Shown here one piece after another: positions 28,993 to 37,204 of a DNA stretch of 64,000 nucleotides. A program made the translations under genes and the position numbers. The stretch is from Pseudoalteromonas sp. R3 (GTDB taxonomy: Bacteria > Pseudomonadota > Gammaproteobacteria > Enterobacterales > Alteromonadaceae). The notes under the pieces are model-generated. The model saw only the letters and a list, made by a program, of their open reading frames with translations. It was not told the origin of the DNA and did not search any database. Location of the stretch: the NCBI RefSeq assembly GCF_004014715.1, contig NZ_CP034835.1:3100001-3164000 (forward strand), in the 5' to 3' direction. Each line of letters begins with the position of its first letter. The stretch's first letter is position 1.

Positions 28993-30028
28993 AGCAAGTC
29001 CCCCAGCTTAGTTGCATGCCACGCGTCAGCGCCTTGTTGACTGTGCGGCCAATAACATCCGGTAAGGATTTGGGCATAATTTCTCCGCCACCAGGTCGCA
29101 TCTGTGCAACATGTTCTGGCGTGATCCGCTCCCCCGCTTTGATGTCTTTGACGATATACACACAGCGGCGTGCTTTAGACGCCTCGCTGGGGTAATGAAC
29201 CCGCCCCATTGCCAGTTCAATTTGCCGAACGCCATGCACTAACGCAGCCAGGTCATCCGGTGTCATTGAGAAGAAACTGTCTGCGGTGTTATCCTCTTTG
29301 CTCATCACAAAATGCTTTTCAATCATACAGGCACCGACCGCCACTGAAGCCAGCGGTACATCATTTCCTAAGGTATGGTCAGACAAGCCCACTGGACAAC
29401 CAAATGCCTCTCGCATATGCGGGATAGTGCGCAGGTTTATGCTGTCGGCCGGAGCAGGATAGGTGCTGGTACACTTCATCAGGCATAACTCTCTAATACC
29501 CGCGTCTTCGGCTACCTTCACCGCCTCGGCAATCTCTACCAGGGTGGCGCCGCCCGTTGACATGATCACCGGCTTATTGGTGGCCGCCACATCACGGATA
29601 AGTTGATGGTCAATCAGTTCCGGAGAGGCAATTTTATAGGCCGGCGCATTTAATTGAGCCAACAGATCGACTGCGGTTTTATCAAAGGGTGAAGAAAAGC
29701 AGGTGATGCCAATTTTTTCAGCCAACTCAAACAGCTCAGCATGAAAATCCCAGGGCATATAGGCCCCTTTGTAGAGATCATATAAATACTGCCCCTGCCA
29801 CGGGCCGGTTGCCTCAAAGTGCGGCAGTCTACAGTCCATAGTTAGCGTATCTGCGGTGTAAGTTTGCAACTTAATTGCATCAGCACCGGCTTCTTTCGCT
29901 GCATAAACCAGCTCTTTGGCTTTACTTAATGACTGGCCATGATTTGCAGACATCTCTGCAATGATGTAGCAAGGTTGGTCATGGCCGACACTTTGTCCTG
30001 CAATGTTGAAACCTGATTGAAACGTCAT
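28943..30028 (-). CDS. pseI: Pseudaminic acid synthase PseI (C-terminus altered by an apparent 1-base loss)
   Basis: PseI condenses the PseG product with phosphoenolpyruvate to form pseudaminic acid. The NeuB-type barrel has ADAIKLQTYTADTLTMD, CFSSPFDKTAVDLL and KIASPELIDHQLI with PVIMSTGGATLVEI. The C-terminal SAF antifreeze-like domain includes RRCVYIVKDIKAGERIT. The visible frame runs on as WGTCYECTTRR and ends at 28943. Adding one G to the five at 29000-29004 gives a normal WGDLL ending with a TGA at 28989-28991 that overlaps the carrier protein ATG. The likely true protein is about 346 residues. Activity would probably survive either way. Confidence 0.92.
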   Translation of the reverse strand: MTFQSGFNIAGQSVGHDQPCYIIAEMSANHGQSLSKAKELVYAAKEAGADAIKLQTYTADTLTMDCRLPHFEATGPWQGQYLYDLYKGAYMPWDFHAELFELAEKIGITCFSSPFDKTAVDLLAQLNAPAYKIASPELIDHQLIRDVAATNKPVIMSTGGATLVEIAEAVKVAEDAGIRELCLMKCTSTYPAPADSINLRTIPHMREAFGCPVGLSDHTLGNDVPLASVAVGACMIEKHFVMSKEDNTADSFFSMTPDDLAALVHGVRQIELAMGRVHYPSEASKARRCVYIVKDIKAGERITPEHVAQMRPGGGEIMPKSLPDVIGRTVNKALTRGMQLSWGTCYECTTRRCPGSAERVF

Positions 30029-30066
30029 GATGTTCTCAAATTCAATTTAATCTGTACGGTAAGTTA

Positions 30067-31176
30067 TTATTGCTGTTTAAGCATGTCTTTAGGCACGGCA
30101 TAAAACTGGGTTTCCAGCAGCCAGTGACCTTCTTGTCTTACGTAATAATGATAACGACCGGGCGCATACGACTCGATCAACAAGGGAATACGCCACAAGT
30201 CCTCTGGCTTGTGATACAAAGATAAAGCCAATGTGGGGGTGTGCTCACGAATATAATCGGCCCCCTGACATAAGGCATCATAATCAGCCCCTTCGATGTC
30301 CATTTTCAATACGTTGCACTGTACCTTAGCCATCATGTCCCCAAGGTTTATACTCTCCACCAGACAATCTGGAACTACCTGCTCATGTGGTTCAACGACA
30401 GAGACCACAGTTGCTGAGGCATTTTCTTCAACTTTAAGTTTTTGCCCTGCAGGGAGACCTACCGCCAGACGATGTATATTCACTAGATTAGGCTGAGTAA
30501 TACCCATGCTATCTAAGCGAGTTTGAAACTGCTGAATGTTTTTCGCACTGGCCTCGAGCGCTGTATAACCCTTGAGAGCCTCAGGGTATCGCTGAAAAAA
30601 ACCAGCAAAAGTGTCGCCATCGAACGCGCCAACGTCTAACACTCGTAACTCCTCATACTGGTACAGCTGCGGTATATCCTCGGGAAAATACATTTCGTAT
30701 TGCTCTGGCAAGGGGTAATGCGCACGACTAGGGTTCAGCCTGTAATTGACAATTGACCCAAAAACGTTCCGCGACTTGCTGTCTGACAGCAGGTGCAATA
30801 AGTCCTGACACTGGGTTTCATCAACCTGTTGGCTCCTTGGAGCCTGCATCCATAAAACGCCGCATTCGTTCAGCAATTTCAGTGCCGTGGGGAACAACTC
30901 AAAAGCACTCAGAGTATCGATTACCTCGGAGAAACCAGCTTCATGTAAGCTTGATTCAACACCTGAGTAGCCGAGAATTGTGACTATGACTGGGTAATGA
31001 GTCTCTAAGTTATGCTCGGGAAAAGTCAGGCATGATACACCAGAATACTGAGCGGCTTTCGGTGCCTTATCAAGAATTGCGCGGGGCCTGAGGCCTACGC
31101 TAACCAAATGAGCGGTCAGCGCTTGTCCAAAATGACTTGCGCCATAAATATAAAATTGATTATCTGCTAAGTTCAC
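30067..31176 (-). CDS. FkbM-family methyltransferase with N-terminal Rossmann-like domain
   Basis: This is a predicted SAM-dependent O-methyltransferase for a glycan. The 369-residue protein starts at a GTG (31174-31176) with GGGAG five bases upstream. Residues about 8-90 form a small Rossmann-like module (FYIYGASHFGQALTAHL, then AILDKAP) also seen in three proteins at 41324-45643. The FkbM domain follows with the SAM motif VLDVGAFDGDTFAGFF, TALEASAKN and the catalytic-region NVLKMDIEGADYDAL. It heads the minus-strand operon with pseI, ACP, pseG fusion and ligase; a sigma-28 promoter lies 67 bases upstream. Confidence 0.88.
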   Translation of the reverse strand: MNLADNQFYIYGASHFGQALTAHLVSVGLRPRAILDKAPKAAQYSGVSCLTFPEHNLETHYPVIVTILGYSGVESSLHEAGFSEVIDTLSAFELFPTALKLLNECGVLWMQAPRSQQVDETQCQDLLHLLSDSKSRNVFGSIVNYRLNPSRAHYPLPEQYEMYFPEDIPQLYQYEELRVLDVGAFDGDTFAGFFQRYPEALKGYTALEASAKNIQQFQTRLDSMGITQPNLVNIHRLAVGLPAGQKLKVEENASATVVSVVEPHEQVVPDCLVESINLGDMMAKVQCNVLKMDIEGADYDALCQGADYIREHTPTLALSLYHKPEDLWRIPLLIESYAPGRYHYYVRQEGHWLLETQFYAVPKDMLKQQ

Positions 31177-31242
31177 CGCAGCTCCCTGTTGCCTGCCCGT
31201 AAGTTGACAGTAATGTATAAAGCAATAAATGGACCTTTCTTT

Positions 31243-31269
31243 TTATCGGCTACTGTAAGCATAACATTA
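31243..31269 (-). promoter_or_regulatory. Sigma-28 (FliA) promoter of the FkbM-pseI-ACP-pseG operon
   Basis: On the minus strand the site reads TAATGTTA, 11 bases, GCCGATAA. The -10 box is a perfect match to the flagellar sigma-28 consensus and the -35 box matches TAAAGTTT at six of eight positions, with exact spacing. It is 67 bases before the GTG start. It ties production of the flagellar sugar to the filament-building stage. Confidence 0.75.
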
Positions 31270-31382
31270 ACTTGCTGCAAGGGTGTGGGGTGACAACCAC
31301 TGATTATCTTTAAAAATTGTGCAACTGTTGGCTTAGTTGCATACATAACAAACAACTGCCTTATGAGATGTTACAATTCGGC

Positions 31383-31410
31383 TTTACTTGCCTGATGTCA
31401 CTCATATATT
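31383..31410 (+). promoter_or_regulatory. Candidate sigma-70 promoter of the SpsF-like gene
   Basis: TTTACT and TATATT are separated by 16 bases, ending 38 bases before the proposed TTG start. The -10 hexamer is good and the -35 moderate. The rest of the 272-base divergent region 31177-31448 holds only the sigma-28 site for the opposite operon. Confidence 0.4.
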
Positions 31411-31448
31411 ATCCAAGGTACTATTAAGCGCCAACAAATAGGTTTATC

Positions 31449-32174
31449 TTGAAGGACTTGCAAATAATAATTCAGGCCAGAATGACATCAACCCGGCTGC
31501 CTGGGAAAGTTATGCTACCCCTTTGTGATAGCACAGTACTACAAGTGATGTTGGAGCGCCTTGGTGATTTAACCAATAACGTAATCATTGCAACTACAGA
31601 TGATGGCAGTGAACAGCCAATAGTCACGCTGTGTCAACGCCTTGGTGTAAAGTACTTTAAAGGCAGTACAGAGGATGTGCTTAGCCGCTACTACCTGGCC
31701 GCCCGTCAGTTTGGTGCCCAAGACAATACCGCTATCGTGCGTCTGACCAGTGATTGCCCCCTCATTGATTCCCAACTGGTTCGCCAGGCCATCACTTATT
31801 ACCAAACTCATGATGTTGATATGGTTAGCCTGGGACCTCACAGCGGTTTTCCTCGCGGTCTGGACACCTGTGTGTTTGCCTTTCGTTTGCTCGCGCAAAC
31901 GCACCAATTTGCCCGCAGCGCCCCAGACAGAGAACACGTCACTTTAGGGATGGCTAAATTCAATACCATGACCAGCCACACCATTAGCGCTGGTGACGAT
32001 TACAGCCACTACCGCCTGACACTGGATGAACCCGATGACTACACAGCAATCCAGGCAATTTATCAGCAATTTAATAATATCATTGACTTTGATTACAGCG
32101 AATTATTAGAAACATTAAAGAATCACCCCCACCTTGCCGATATAAATAAGCACGTTGAACAAAAAACTGTCTAG
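31449..32174 (+). CDS. SpsF-like cytidylyltransferase (probable PseF role)
   Basis: This is a nucleotidyltransferase of the GT-A fold expected to activate the nonulosonate with CTP. The 241-residue protein starts at a TTG (31449) with AGG six bases upstream. The nucleotide-binding N-terminus is IIIQARMTSTRLPGKVM, and the metal/substrate region is VRLTSDCPLID. The rest (SRYYLAARQFG, FPRGLDTCVFAFRLL) follows SpsF proteins. SpsF-type proteins often stand in for PseF in flagellar Pse clusters, and no other PseF candidate is present. It appears to be a single-gene transcript ending at a strong terminator. Confidence 0.85.
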   Translation: MKDLQIIIQARMTSTRLPGKVMLPLCDSTVLQVMLERLGDLTNNVIIATTDDGSEQPIVTLCQRLGVKYFKGSTEDVLSRYYLAARQFGAQDNTAIVRLTSDCPLIDSQLVRQAITYYQTHDVDMVSLGPHSGFPRGLDTCVFAFRLLAQTHQFARSAPDREHVTLGMAKFNTMTSHTISAGDDYSHYRLTLDEPDDYTAIQAIYQQFNNIIDFDYSELLETLKNHPHLADINKHVEQKTV

Positions 32175-32191
32175 CACAGCGTAAGTCAATG

Positions 32192-32218
32192 GCGCCTGCA
32201 AACGTAGGCGCAATTTTT
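32192..32218 (+). terminator. Rho-independent terminator after the SpsF-like gene
   Basis: A 6-bp GC-rich stem GCGCCT / AGGCGC with an 8-base loop is followed by AATTTTT. It lies 18 bases past the stop codon and separates this gene from the long operon that follows. Confidence 0.75.
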
Positions 32219-32227
32219 GCTAGAGCA

Positions 32228-32255
32228 TTGTCATGCCGGGTGATTAAAGTATTCA
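32228..32255 (+). promoter_or_regulatory. Weak candidate promoter of the long glycan operon
   Basis: TTGTCA and TATTCA are separated by 16 bases and lie 14 bases before the epimerase ATG. This is the only promoter-like pair between the terminator at 32192-32218 and the first gene. The close spacing to the start codon makes it doubtful. Confidence 0.28.
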
Positions 32256-32268
32256 AAAAGAGAGAAAA

Positions 32269-33216
32269 ATGAGCAATAAAACTGTTTTAGTGACCGGTGC
32301 CACCGGATATAAGGGCACGGTATTAGTGCCTAAGCTGCTCGCCAAAGGCTATCAGGTTATCGCGCTGGACACACAGTGGTTTGGTAATTTCCTGCCTGAA
32401 CATGAAAACCTGACCGTGATAAAAGGTGATGTGCGCCACACCTCAGACATCGAACTGAGTGGTGTAGATAGCATCATTCACCTGGCCTCTATTGCCAATG
32501 ATCCATGCGGTGACCTGGACCCTAAACTGACCTGGGAAGTAAGCGCACTAGCCACGATGCAACTGGCAGATAAAGCCAAACGCGCCGGGATCAAGCAATT
32601 TATCTACGCTTCCTCGGGCAGTGTGTACGGTGTCAAAGATGAAGCCCAGGTTACTGAAGATTTAACCTTAGAGCCAATCTCAGAGTATAACAAAACTAAA
32701 ATGGTTGCCGAGCGTGTATTGCTGAGCTACGCCGATGATATGGCCGTACAAATTGTCCGTCCTGCAACAGTTTGTGGTTTATCTCCCCGTCAACGCCTGG
32801 ATGTATCCGTCAATATGTTGACGATGCAGGCCCTTGAGAATGGCAAGATCACCGTATTTGGTGGTGCCCAGGTACGACCAAACATCCATATCGACGATAT
32901 CACTGACCTGTACATTTTCATGCTGGAACATCCAGAAAAAACCAGCGGTATTTTCAATGCCGGGTTTGAGAATATCTCTATTATGGACATTGCTAACATG
33001 GTCAAAGCTCAGATTGACTGTGAGATTGAAGTGACGCCATCAAACGACCCGAGATGTTATCGGATCAACTCAGATAAACTGCTGGCGAGTGGATTTAAAC
33101 CCACCAAAAATGTCGCCACTGCGATTGAAGAGCTGATCGCTGCCTATCGCGCAGGTCAGTTGAAAAATGAAGATCGCTTCTACAACCTTAAATGGATGCA
33201 GCGAGAAGTATTATGA
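32269..33216 (+). CDS. NAD-dependent sugar-nucleotide epimerase/dehydratase (extended SDR)
   Basis: This is a predicted enzyme modifying a nucleotide sugar. The 315-residue protein has the Rossmann glycine motif VTGATGYKGTVLV, the cofactor aspartate region ALDTQWFG, the active-site serine region YASSGSVYG and the catalytic Tyr-xxx-Lys in EYNKTKMVAERVL. FGGAQVRPNIHIDDITD is the usual substrate-domain sequence. It is the first gene of the long plus-strand operon; the next gene starts within its stop codon (ATGA). The exact reaction cannot be told from sequence. Confidence 0.88.
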   Translation: MSNKTVLVTGATGYKGTVLVPKLLAKGYQVIALDTQWFGNFLPEHENLTVIKGDVRHTSDIELSGVDSIIHLASIANDPCGDLDPKLTWEVSALATMQLADKAKRAGIKQFIYASSGSVYGVKDEAQVTEDLTLEPISEYNKTKMVAERVLLSYADDMAVQIVRPATVCGLSPRQRLDVSVNMLTMQALENGKITVFGGAQVRPNIHIDDITDLYIFMLEHPEKTSGIFNAGFENISIMDIANMVKAQIDCEIEVTPSNDPRCYRINSDKLLASGFKPTKNVATAIEELIAAYRAGQLKNEDRFYNLKWMQREVL

Positions 33217-33824
33217 GTAAACAACAAGGCATCGTCGCCCCTATCCCACGCCGGGATCCCATTGTCGCCCTGACTGAAGACTATGTAGATACGTTGAGTC
33301 GGGTGCTGACGCAGCTCGATGGCAATGAAGTCAAGCAGCTGGTCAGCACTTTGCTGGATATGAAAGCCAACGGCGGTACCTTGTATTTGTGTGGCAATGG
33401 TGGGTCAGCCGCTAATGCTATCCACCTTGCAAATGACTTTACATTTGGTGTTCACCCTCAGGGCGATGCCCTGAAAGTGGAAGCACTGGCAGCAAACAGT
33501 TCAGTGTTAACCTGCCTTGGCAATGACATAGGCTACGACAACATTTTTGCTCACCAGCTCAAGGTCAAAGCATCAGCGCAGGATGTGTTGCTGGTGCTGT
33601 CAGGCAGTGGCAATTCAGGCAACATCATCCGAGCCATTGAGCAAGCTCAGGCTTTAGGTATGCACACTGTAGGGATTCTTGGATTTGATGGCGGTAAAGC
33701 CAAACCATTGCTCGACCAGGCATTTCACTTTGCTATTCAGGACATGCAGATCTCTGAAGATACCCAGGTGGTGATCGGACACATTCTAATGAAAGCCCTT
33801 TATCAGGAGCTCAACCATGGCTAA
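33213..33824 (+). CDS. SIS-domain sugar isomerase, GmhA-like (phosphoheptose isomerase family)
   Basis: The 203-residue protein is a single SIS domain of the GmhA/DiaA type. It starts at ATG 33213, overlapping the preceding stop. The phosphosugar-binding loop is LYLCGNGGSAANAIHLANDF, and LLVLSGSGNSGNIIRAIEQA is the second SIS motif. GmhA converts sedoheptulose 7-phosphate to heptose 7-phosphate. The presence of an HldE-like gene (47807) and a split transketolase in the same operon supports a heptose-type role, which is inference. It overlaps the next gene by 8 bases. Confidence 0.88.
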   Translation: MSKQQGIVAPIPRRDPIVALTEDYVDTLSRVLTQLDGNEVKQLVSTLLDMKANGGTLYLCGNGGSAANAIHLANDFTFGVHPQGDALKVEALAANSSVLTCLGNDIGYDNIFAHQLKVKASAQDVLLVLSGSGNSGNIIRAIEQAQALGMHTVGILGFDGGKAKPLLDQAFHFAIQDMQISEDTQVVIGHILMKALYQELNHG

Positions 33825-34806
33825 TGCGCCAATCCTTGTACTCGGTAGTAACTCCTTTTCGGGCGCGTCTTTTTGCGCCCATTTACTAAAACAAGAACAT
33901 TCAGTGCTGGCTGTCAGTCGCTCAGCAGAACCACACACCGCTCTGCTGCCCTACAAATGGCAGGCTAATCAGCCTGATTTTCATCAGCTCGACCTGAACC
34001 ACCAGTTGGACGACATTATGGCTCTTATCAAGCGCCATAAGGTCAGTACTGTCTATAACTTTGCGGCGCAGAGCATGGTAGGACAAAGCTGGCAATATCC
34101 GGAACACTGGTTTATGACCAATGCAGTGTCAACCATCAAGCTACACAATCAGCTAAAAGACCTGGATAACCTGGACAAATACGTACACATCTCTACACCT
34201 GAAGTGTACGGGAGCTGCGAAGGTCTGGTGAAAGAGCATCGTAACTACCAGCCCAGCACCCCTTATGCGGTGTCGCGTGCTGCGGCAGACATGAGCTTGC
34301 ATACCTTTTTTGATGTCTACAAATTCCCAGTGTTATTTACCCGCGCTGCGAATGTTTATGGTGAAGGTCAGCAACTCTATCGCATCATCCCCAGAACCAT
34401 TTTGTTTGCGCTGCTTGGTAAGGTATTACCTCTGCATGGCGGTGGTCACTCAACCCGCTCGTTTATCCACATCGATGACGTGTCAGACGCGACACTGAAG
34501 ATTGGCACACACGGCACATTGGGTGAGACATATCATATCTCAACCGAACGCATGATCACCATTCGCACCCTGGTTGAGCTGATCTGCGATATGCTGCAAG
34601 TGCCTTTTGAACAGGTCTGTGCCGTCACCGAGGATCGCCTCGGCAAAGACGCAGCCTACCTGCTTGACAGTAACAAAGTCCGCTCAGAACTGAACTGGCA
34701 GGATCAAGTCTCTCTGGAAAACGGCCTGGAGCGTACCATTGCCTGGGTCAAACAGTACCAGAGCGAACTAAGCACATTACCCCATGACTACATTCATAAA
34801 GCGTGA
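33817..34806 (+). CDS. Sugar-nucleotide 4,6-dehydratase-like SDR protein with Arg in place of catalytic Lys
   Basis: The 329-residue protein follows the RmlB/GDP-mannose dehydratase fold: Rossmann motif LVLGSNSFSGASF, VYNFAAQSMVGQSW, and STPEVYGS where dehydratases carry the Thr-Asp-Glu triad (here Thr127-Pro-Glu129). The active-site motif is PYAVSRAAAD, so Tyr150 is followed by Arg154 instead of the usual Lys. GHSTRSFIHIDDVSD is the typical C-terminal sequence. It may be a dehydratase, epimerase or reductase of the sugar made by this operon. An 8-base overlap links it to the SIS gene upstream. Confidence 0.85.
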   Translation: MANAPILVLGSNSFSGASFCAHLLKQEHSVLAVSRSAEPHTALLPYKWQANQPDFHQLDLNHQLDDIMALIKRHKVSTVYNFAAQSMVGQSWQYPEHWFMTNAVSTIKLHNQLKDLDNLDKYVHISTPEVYGSCEGLVKEHRNYQPSTPYAVSRAAADMSLHTFFDVYKFPVLFTRAANVYGEGQQLYRIIPRTILFALLGKVLPLHGGGHSTRSFIHIDDVSDATLKIGTHGTLGETYHISTERMITIRTLVELICDMLQVPFEQVCAVTEDRLGKDAAYLLDSNKVRSELNWQDQVSLENGLERTIAWVKQYQSELSTLPHDYIHKA

Positions 34807-34813
34807 GTTCCCT

Positions 34814-35476
34814 ATGTTCGGACAAGAAATCGATTTATTAAAAAATTACCCTAAGTCTAAGCGCGATACTAAGGGCCGTGCCAACGTGATCACCGAAGCA
34901 GATCGCGAAATTGCCAGACAATATGGCAAAGACTTTTTTGATGGTGACCGTACCTATGGTTACGGTGGCTTTAGTTACTTCCCGCGTTTTTGGCAGCCTG
35001 TTGTACCGGATCTCAAGGCACACTTCGGCCTTAATGAAAGCTCTAGCCTGCTGGATGTAGGATGTGCAAAAGGCTTTATGCTGTATGACCTGCAGCAGAT
35101 GATCCCGGGTATGACATTGCGCGGACTGGATATTTCTCAATATGCCCTGGAAAATGCCAAAGAAGAAGTCAAAGAGCTGCTGACTTTAGGCAATGCCAAA
35201 GCGCTGCCCTATGAAGACAACAGCTTTGATGTGGTGATGTCAATCAACACCATTCACAACCTGGAAGAAAATGAATGTGCCATGGCATTGCGTGAAATCG
35301 AGCGCGTCAGTCGTGGCAAATCTTTTATTACCGTCGATGCCTACCGTAACGATGAAGAAAAGGAACGTATGATGGAGTGGGCTCTAACGGCCAAAACCAT
35401 TATGCACGTGGATGACTGGAAGCAATTTTTCCGTGATAACGGTTACACTGGCGATTTTTATTGGTTTATTCCGTAG
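34814..35476 (+). CDS. Class I SAM-dependent methyltransferase
   Basis: I start at the ATG at 34814 (MFGQEIDLLKNYPKSKRDTKG), giving 220 residues; an in-frame ATG at 34784 inside the previous gene is less likely. The Methyltransf_11-type SAM motif LLDVGCAKGFMLYDL, the acidic RGLDISQYALENA, ALPYEDNSFDVVMSINTIHNL and a C-terminal domain are clear. The substrate is presumably a sugar in this pathway. The neighbouring transketolase begins 8 bases downstream. Confidence 0.87.
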   Translation: MFGQEIDLLKNYPKSKRDTKGRANVITEADREIARQYGKDFFDGDRTYGYGGFSYFPRFWQPVVPDLKAHFGLNESSSLLDVGCAKGFMLYDLQQMIPGMTLRGLDISQYALENAKEEVKELLTLGNAKALPYEDNSFDVVMSINTIHNLEENECAMALREIERVSRGKSFITVDAYRNDEEKERMMEWALTAKTIMHVDDWKQFFRDNGYTGDFYWFIP

Positions 35477-35483
35477 GCATATT

Positions 35484-36287
35484 ATGACTCTGAACTCCAT
35501 CGCAGCGCAGATCCGTTACACTTTATGTGACGTATCCAGCCAGACTAAAACACCACACCTGGGCAGCTGTTTGTCCTGTGTTGATATTCTGACCGTGTTG
35601 TATTGGCGCACGATGCATATCACACCCAACAACCCGGCTGATCCTGAGCGCGATTACTTTTTGTTGGGTAAAGGGCATGCCGCCAGCGCGCTGTACACAA
35701 CGCTTGCCTATCGTGATTACTTTTCTCCAACGGCACTGTACGAACATGGTCAGACTGGCAGCCAGTTTGAAGAGCACCCGGGAATACACGCCCCGGCAGG
35801 CGTAGAAACGGTTTCAGGGTCTCTGGGCCACGCTTTATCGTTAGCAACCGGCATGGCACTGAGCAAACAGTTACAAGGCGCTAAGAACCGCTTTTACGTG
35901 CTCATGGGCGATGGAGAGATAAATGAAGGTACAGTCTGGGAAGCAGCGATGTTTGCAGCGGGAAAGCGCCTAAGTAACCTGGTTGCCATTGTCGACTTTA
36001 ACAAATTACAAGGTACCGGTGAAAGTACCGAAATTATGCATCTGGAGCCGCTTGAAGAAAAATGGCGTGCCTTCGGCTGGCACACAATGCGCGTCGATGG
36101 TCATGATATTAGTGCGCTGGAACAAGCTTTGGAAGCCGCAAAATCCATCCAACAACCTGTGTGCATTGTGGCCGATACGGTTAAAGGCAAAGGCGTGTCA
36201 TTTATGGAAAACGACAACAACTGGCACTACCGCATTCCGACTGAAGAAGAAGTTGCTCAGGCAAAACAGGAGCTGGGAATATCATGA
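35484..36287 (+). CDS. Transketolase-like protein, N-terminal (thiamine diphosphate-binding) subunit
   Basis: The 267-residue protein is the first half of a split transketolase. It starts at ATG 35484. Features are LGKGHAASALYTTLAY, the ThDP/metal motif MGDGEINEGTVWEAAMFAAG with NLVAIVDFNKLQG, and the C-terminal DTVKGKGVSFMENDNNWHYR. It overlaps its partner (36284) by four bases. Split transketolases in biosynthetic clusters transfer a two-carbon ketol unit, either to make ketose phosphates or to build branched sugars. Which one happens here is not known. Confidence 0.92.
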   Translation: MTLNSIAAQIRYTLCDVSSQTKTPHLGSCLSCVDILTVLYWRTMHITPNNPADPERDYFLLGKGHAASALYTTLAYRDYFSPTALYEHGQTGSQFEEHPGIHAPAGVETVSGSLGHALSLATGMALSKQLQGAKNRFYVLMGDGEINEGTVWEAAMFAAGKRLSNLVAIVDFNKLQGTGESTEIMHLEPLEEKWRAFGWHTMRVDGHDISALEQALEAAKSIQQPVCIVADTVKGKGVSFMENDNNWHYRIPTEEEVAQAKQELGIS

Positions 36288-37204
36288 GAAACGCATTTGC
36301 ACGAGTCCTGACTGAGCTTGCCAAAGACGACGAATCACTGTTGCTCTTTTACGCAGATATAGGTAATCGGTTGTTTAACCCGTTAAAGGAGTTTGCCGAA
36401 GAGCGCGCTATCAACGCGGGCATTGCGGAGGCTAATATGGCCTCTATGGCCGCCGGTAGTGCCATGATGGGCCACAAGCCCTTCATTTATACTATTACCC
36501 CGTTTACCACATCACGTAACTTTGAACAGATCAAAATTGATATCGCTTATCAGAATCAGCCCGTGATCATCGTTGGCACCGGCTCTGGCTTATCTTACGC
36601 TAACCTGGGACCCACTCATCACTCGTTCGAAGATATTGCGCTGATGCGTGCACTGCCAAATATGCACGTTATCTGCCCGGCTGACGCATACGAGCTTGAG
36701 CAACTGATGCCACAGCTGATAGAGCTTGACGCTCCTTGCTATTTCAGAATTGGTAAGAAAAACGAGCCTGCAGTCCATGAAGGAAACCCTGTCCTTACCT
36801 TTGGTAAAGTGCATGTGATGCGACCGGGTGAGCGCATTGCCGTACTGAGTACGGGTACCATTATGCCTCTTGCACAAGAATTAGTAAGCGAACTGACGGA
36901 GCACGGATTATCGCCAGAACTGGTGAGTTTCCATACCGTAAAACCGCTCGACGAAGCATATTTAAACGATGCGATAACCCGCTTTGACCATGTGATCACA
37001 CTCGAAGAACACAATGTCAGTGGTGGTTTTGGTAGCGCTGTACTGGAGTATGTTAGTGAGCAGGCAAACTGGCCGCGGGTGCACCGTTTCGGGATCCCGG
37101 ACCGCTTTATCGATCAGGTGCATTCCACCGCAGATGCCAGAGCCAAGGCTGGCCTGACTGTTGCCGATATTATGAGTACCTTATCAGAGCGAGGTGTGGT
37201 GTGA
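36284..37204 (+). CDS. Transketolase-like protein, C-terminal subunit
   Basis: The 306-residue protein is the second half: the pyrimidine-binding domain (NAGIAEANMASMAAGSAMMG, then FIYTITPFTTSRNFEQIKI) and the transketolase C-terminal domain (RIAVLSTGTIMPLAQELVSEL, ITLEEHNVSGGFGSAVLEYV). The catalytic glutamate of the pyrimidine domain is in GIAEANM. It overlaps the N-terminal subunit by ATGA and the HAD gene by GTGA, so both halves are likely made in equal amounts. Confidence 0.92.
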   Translation: MRNAFARVLTELAKDDESLLLFYADIGNRLFNPLKEFAEERAINAGIAEANMASMAAGSAMMGHKPFIYTITPFTTSRNFEQIKIDIAYQNQPVIIVGTGSGLSYANLGPTHHSFEDIALMRALPNMHVICPADAYELEQLMPQLIELDAPCYFRIGKKNEPAVHEGNPVLTFGKVHVMRPGERIAVLSTGTIMPLAQELVSELTEHGLSPELVSFHTVKPLDEAYLNDAITRFDHVITLEEHNVSGGFGSAVLEYVSEQANWPRVHRFGIPDRFIDQVHSTADARAKAGLTVADIMSTLSERGVV

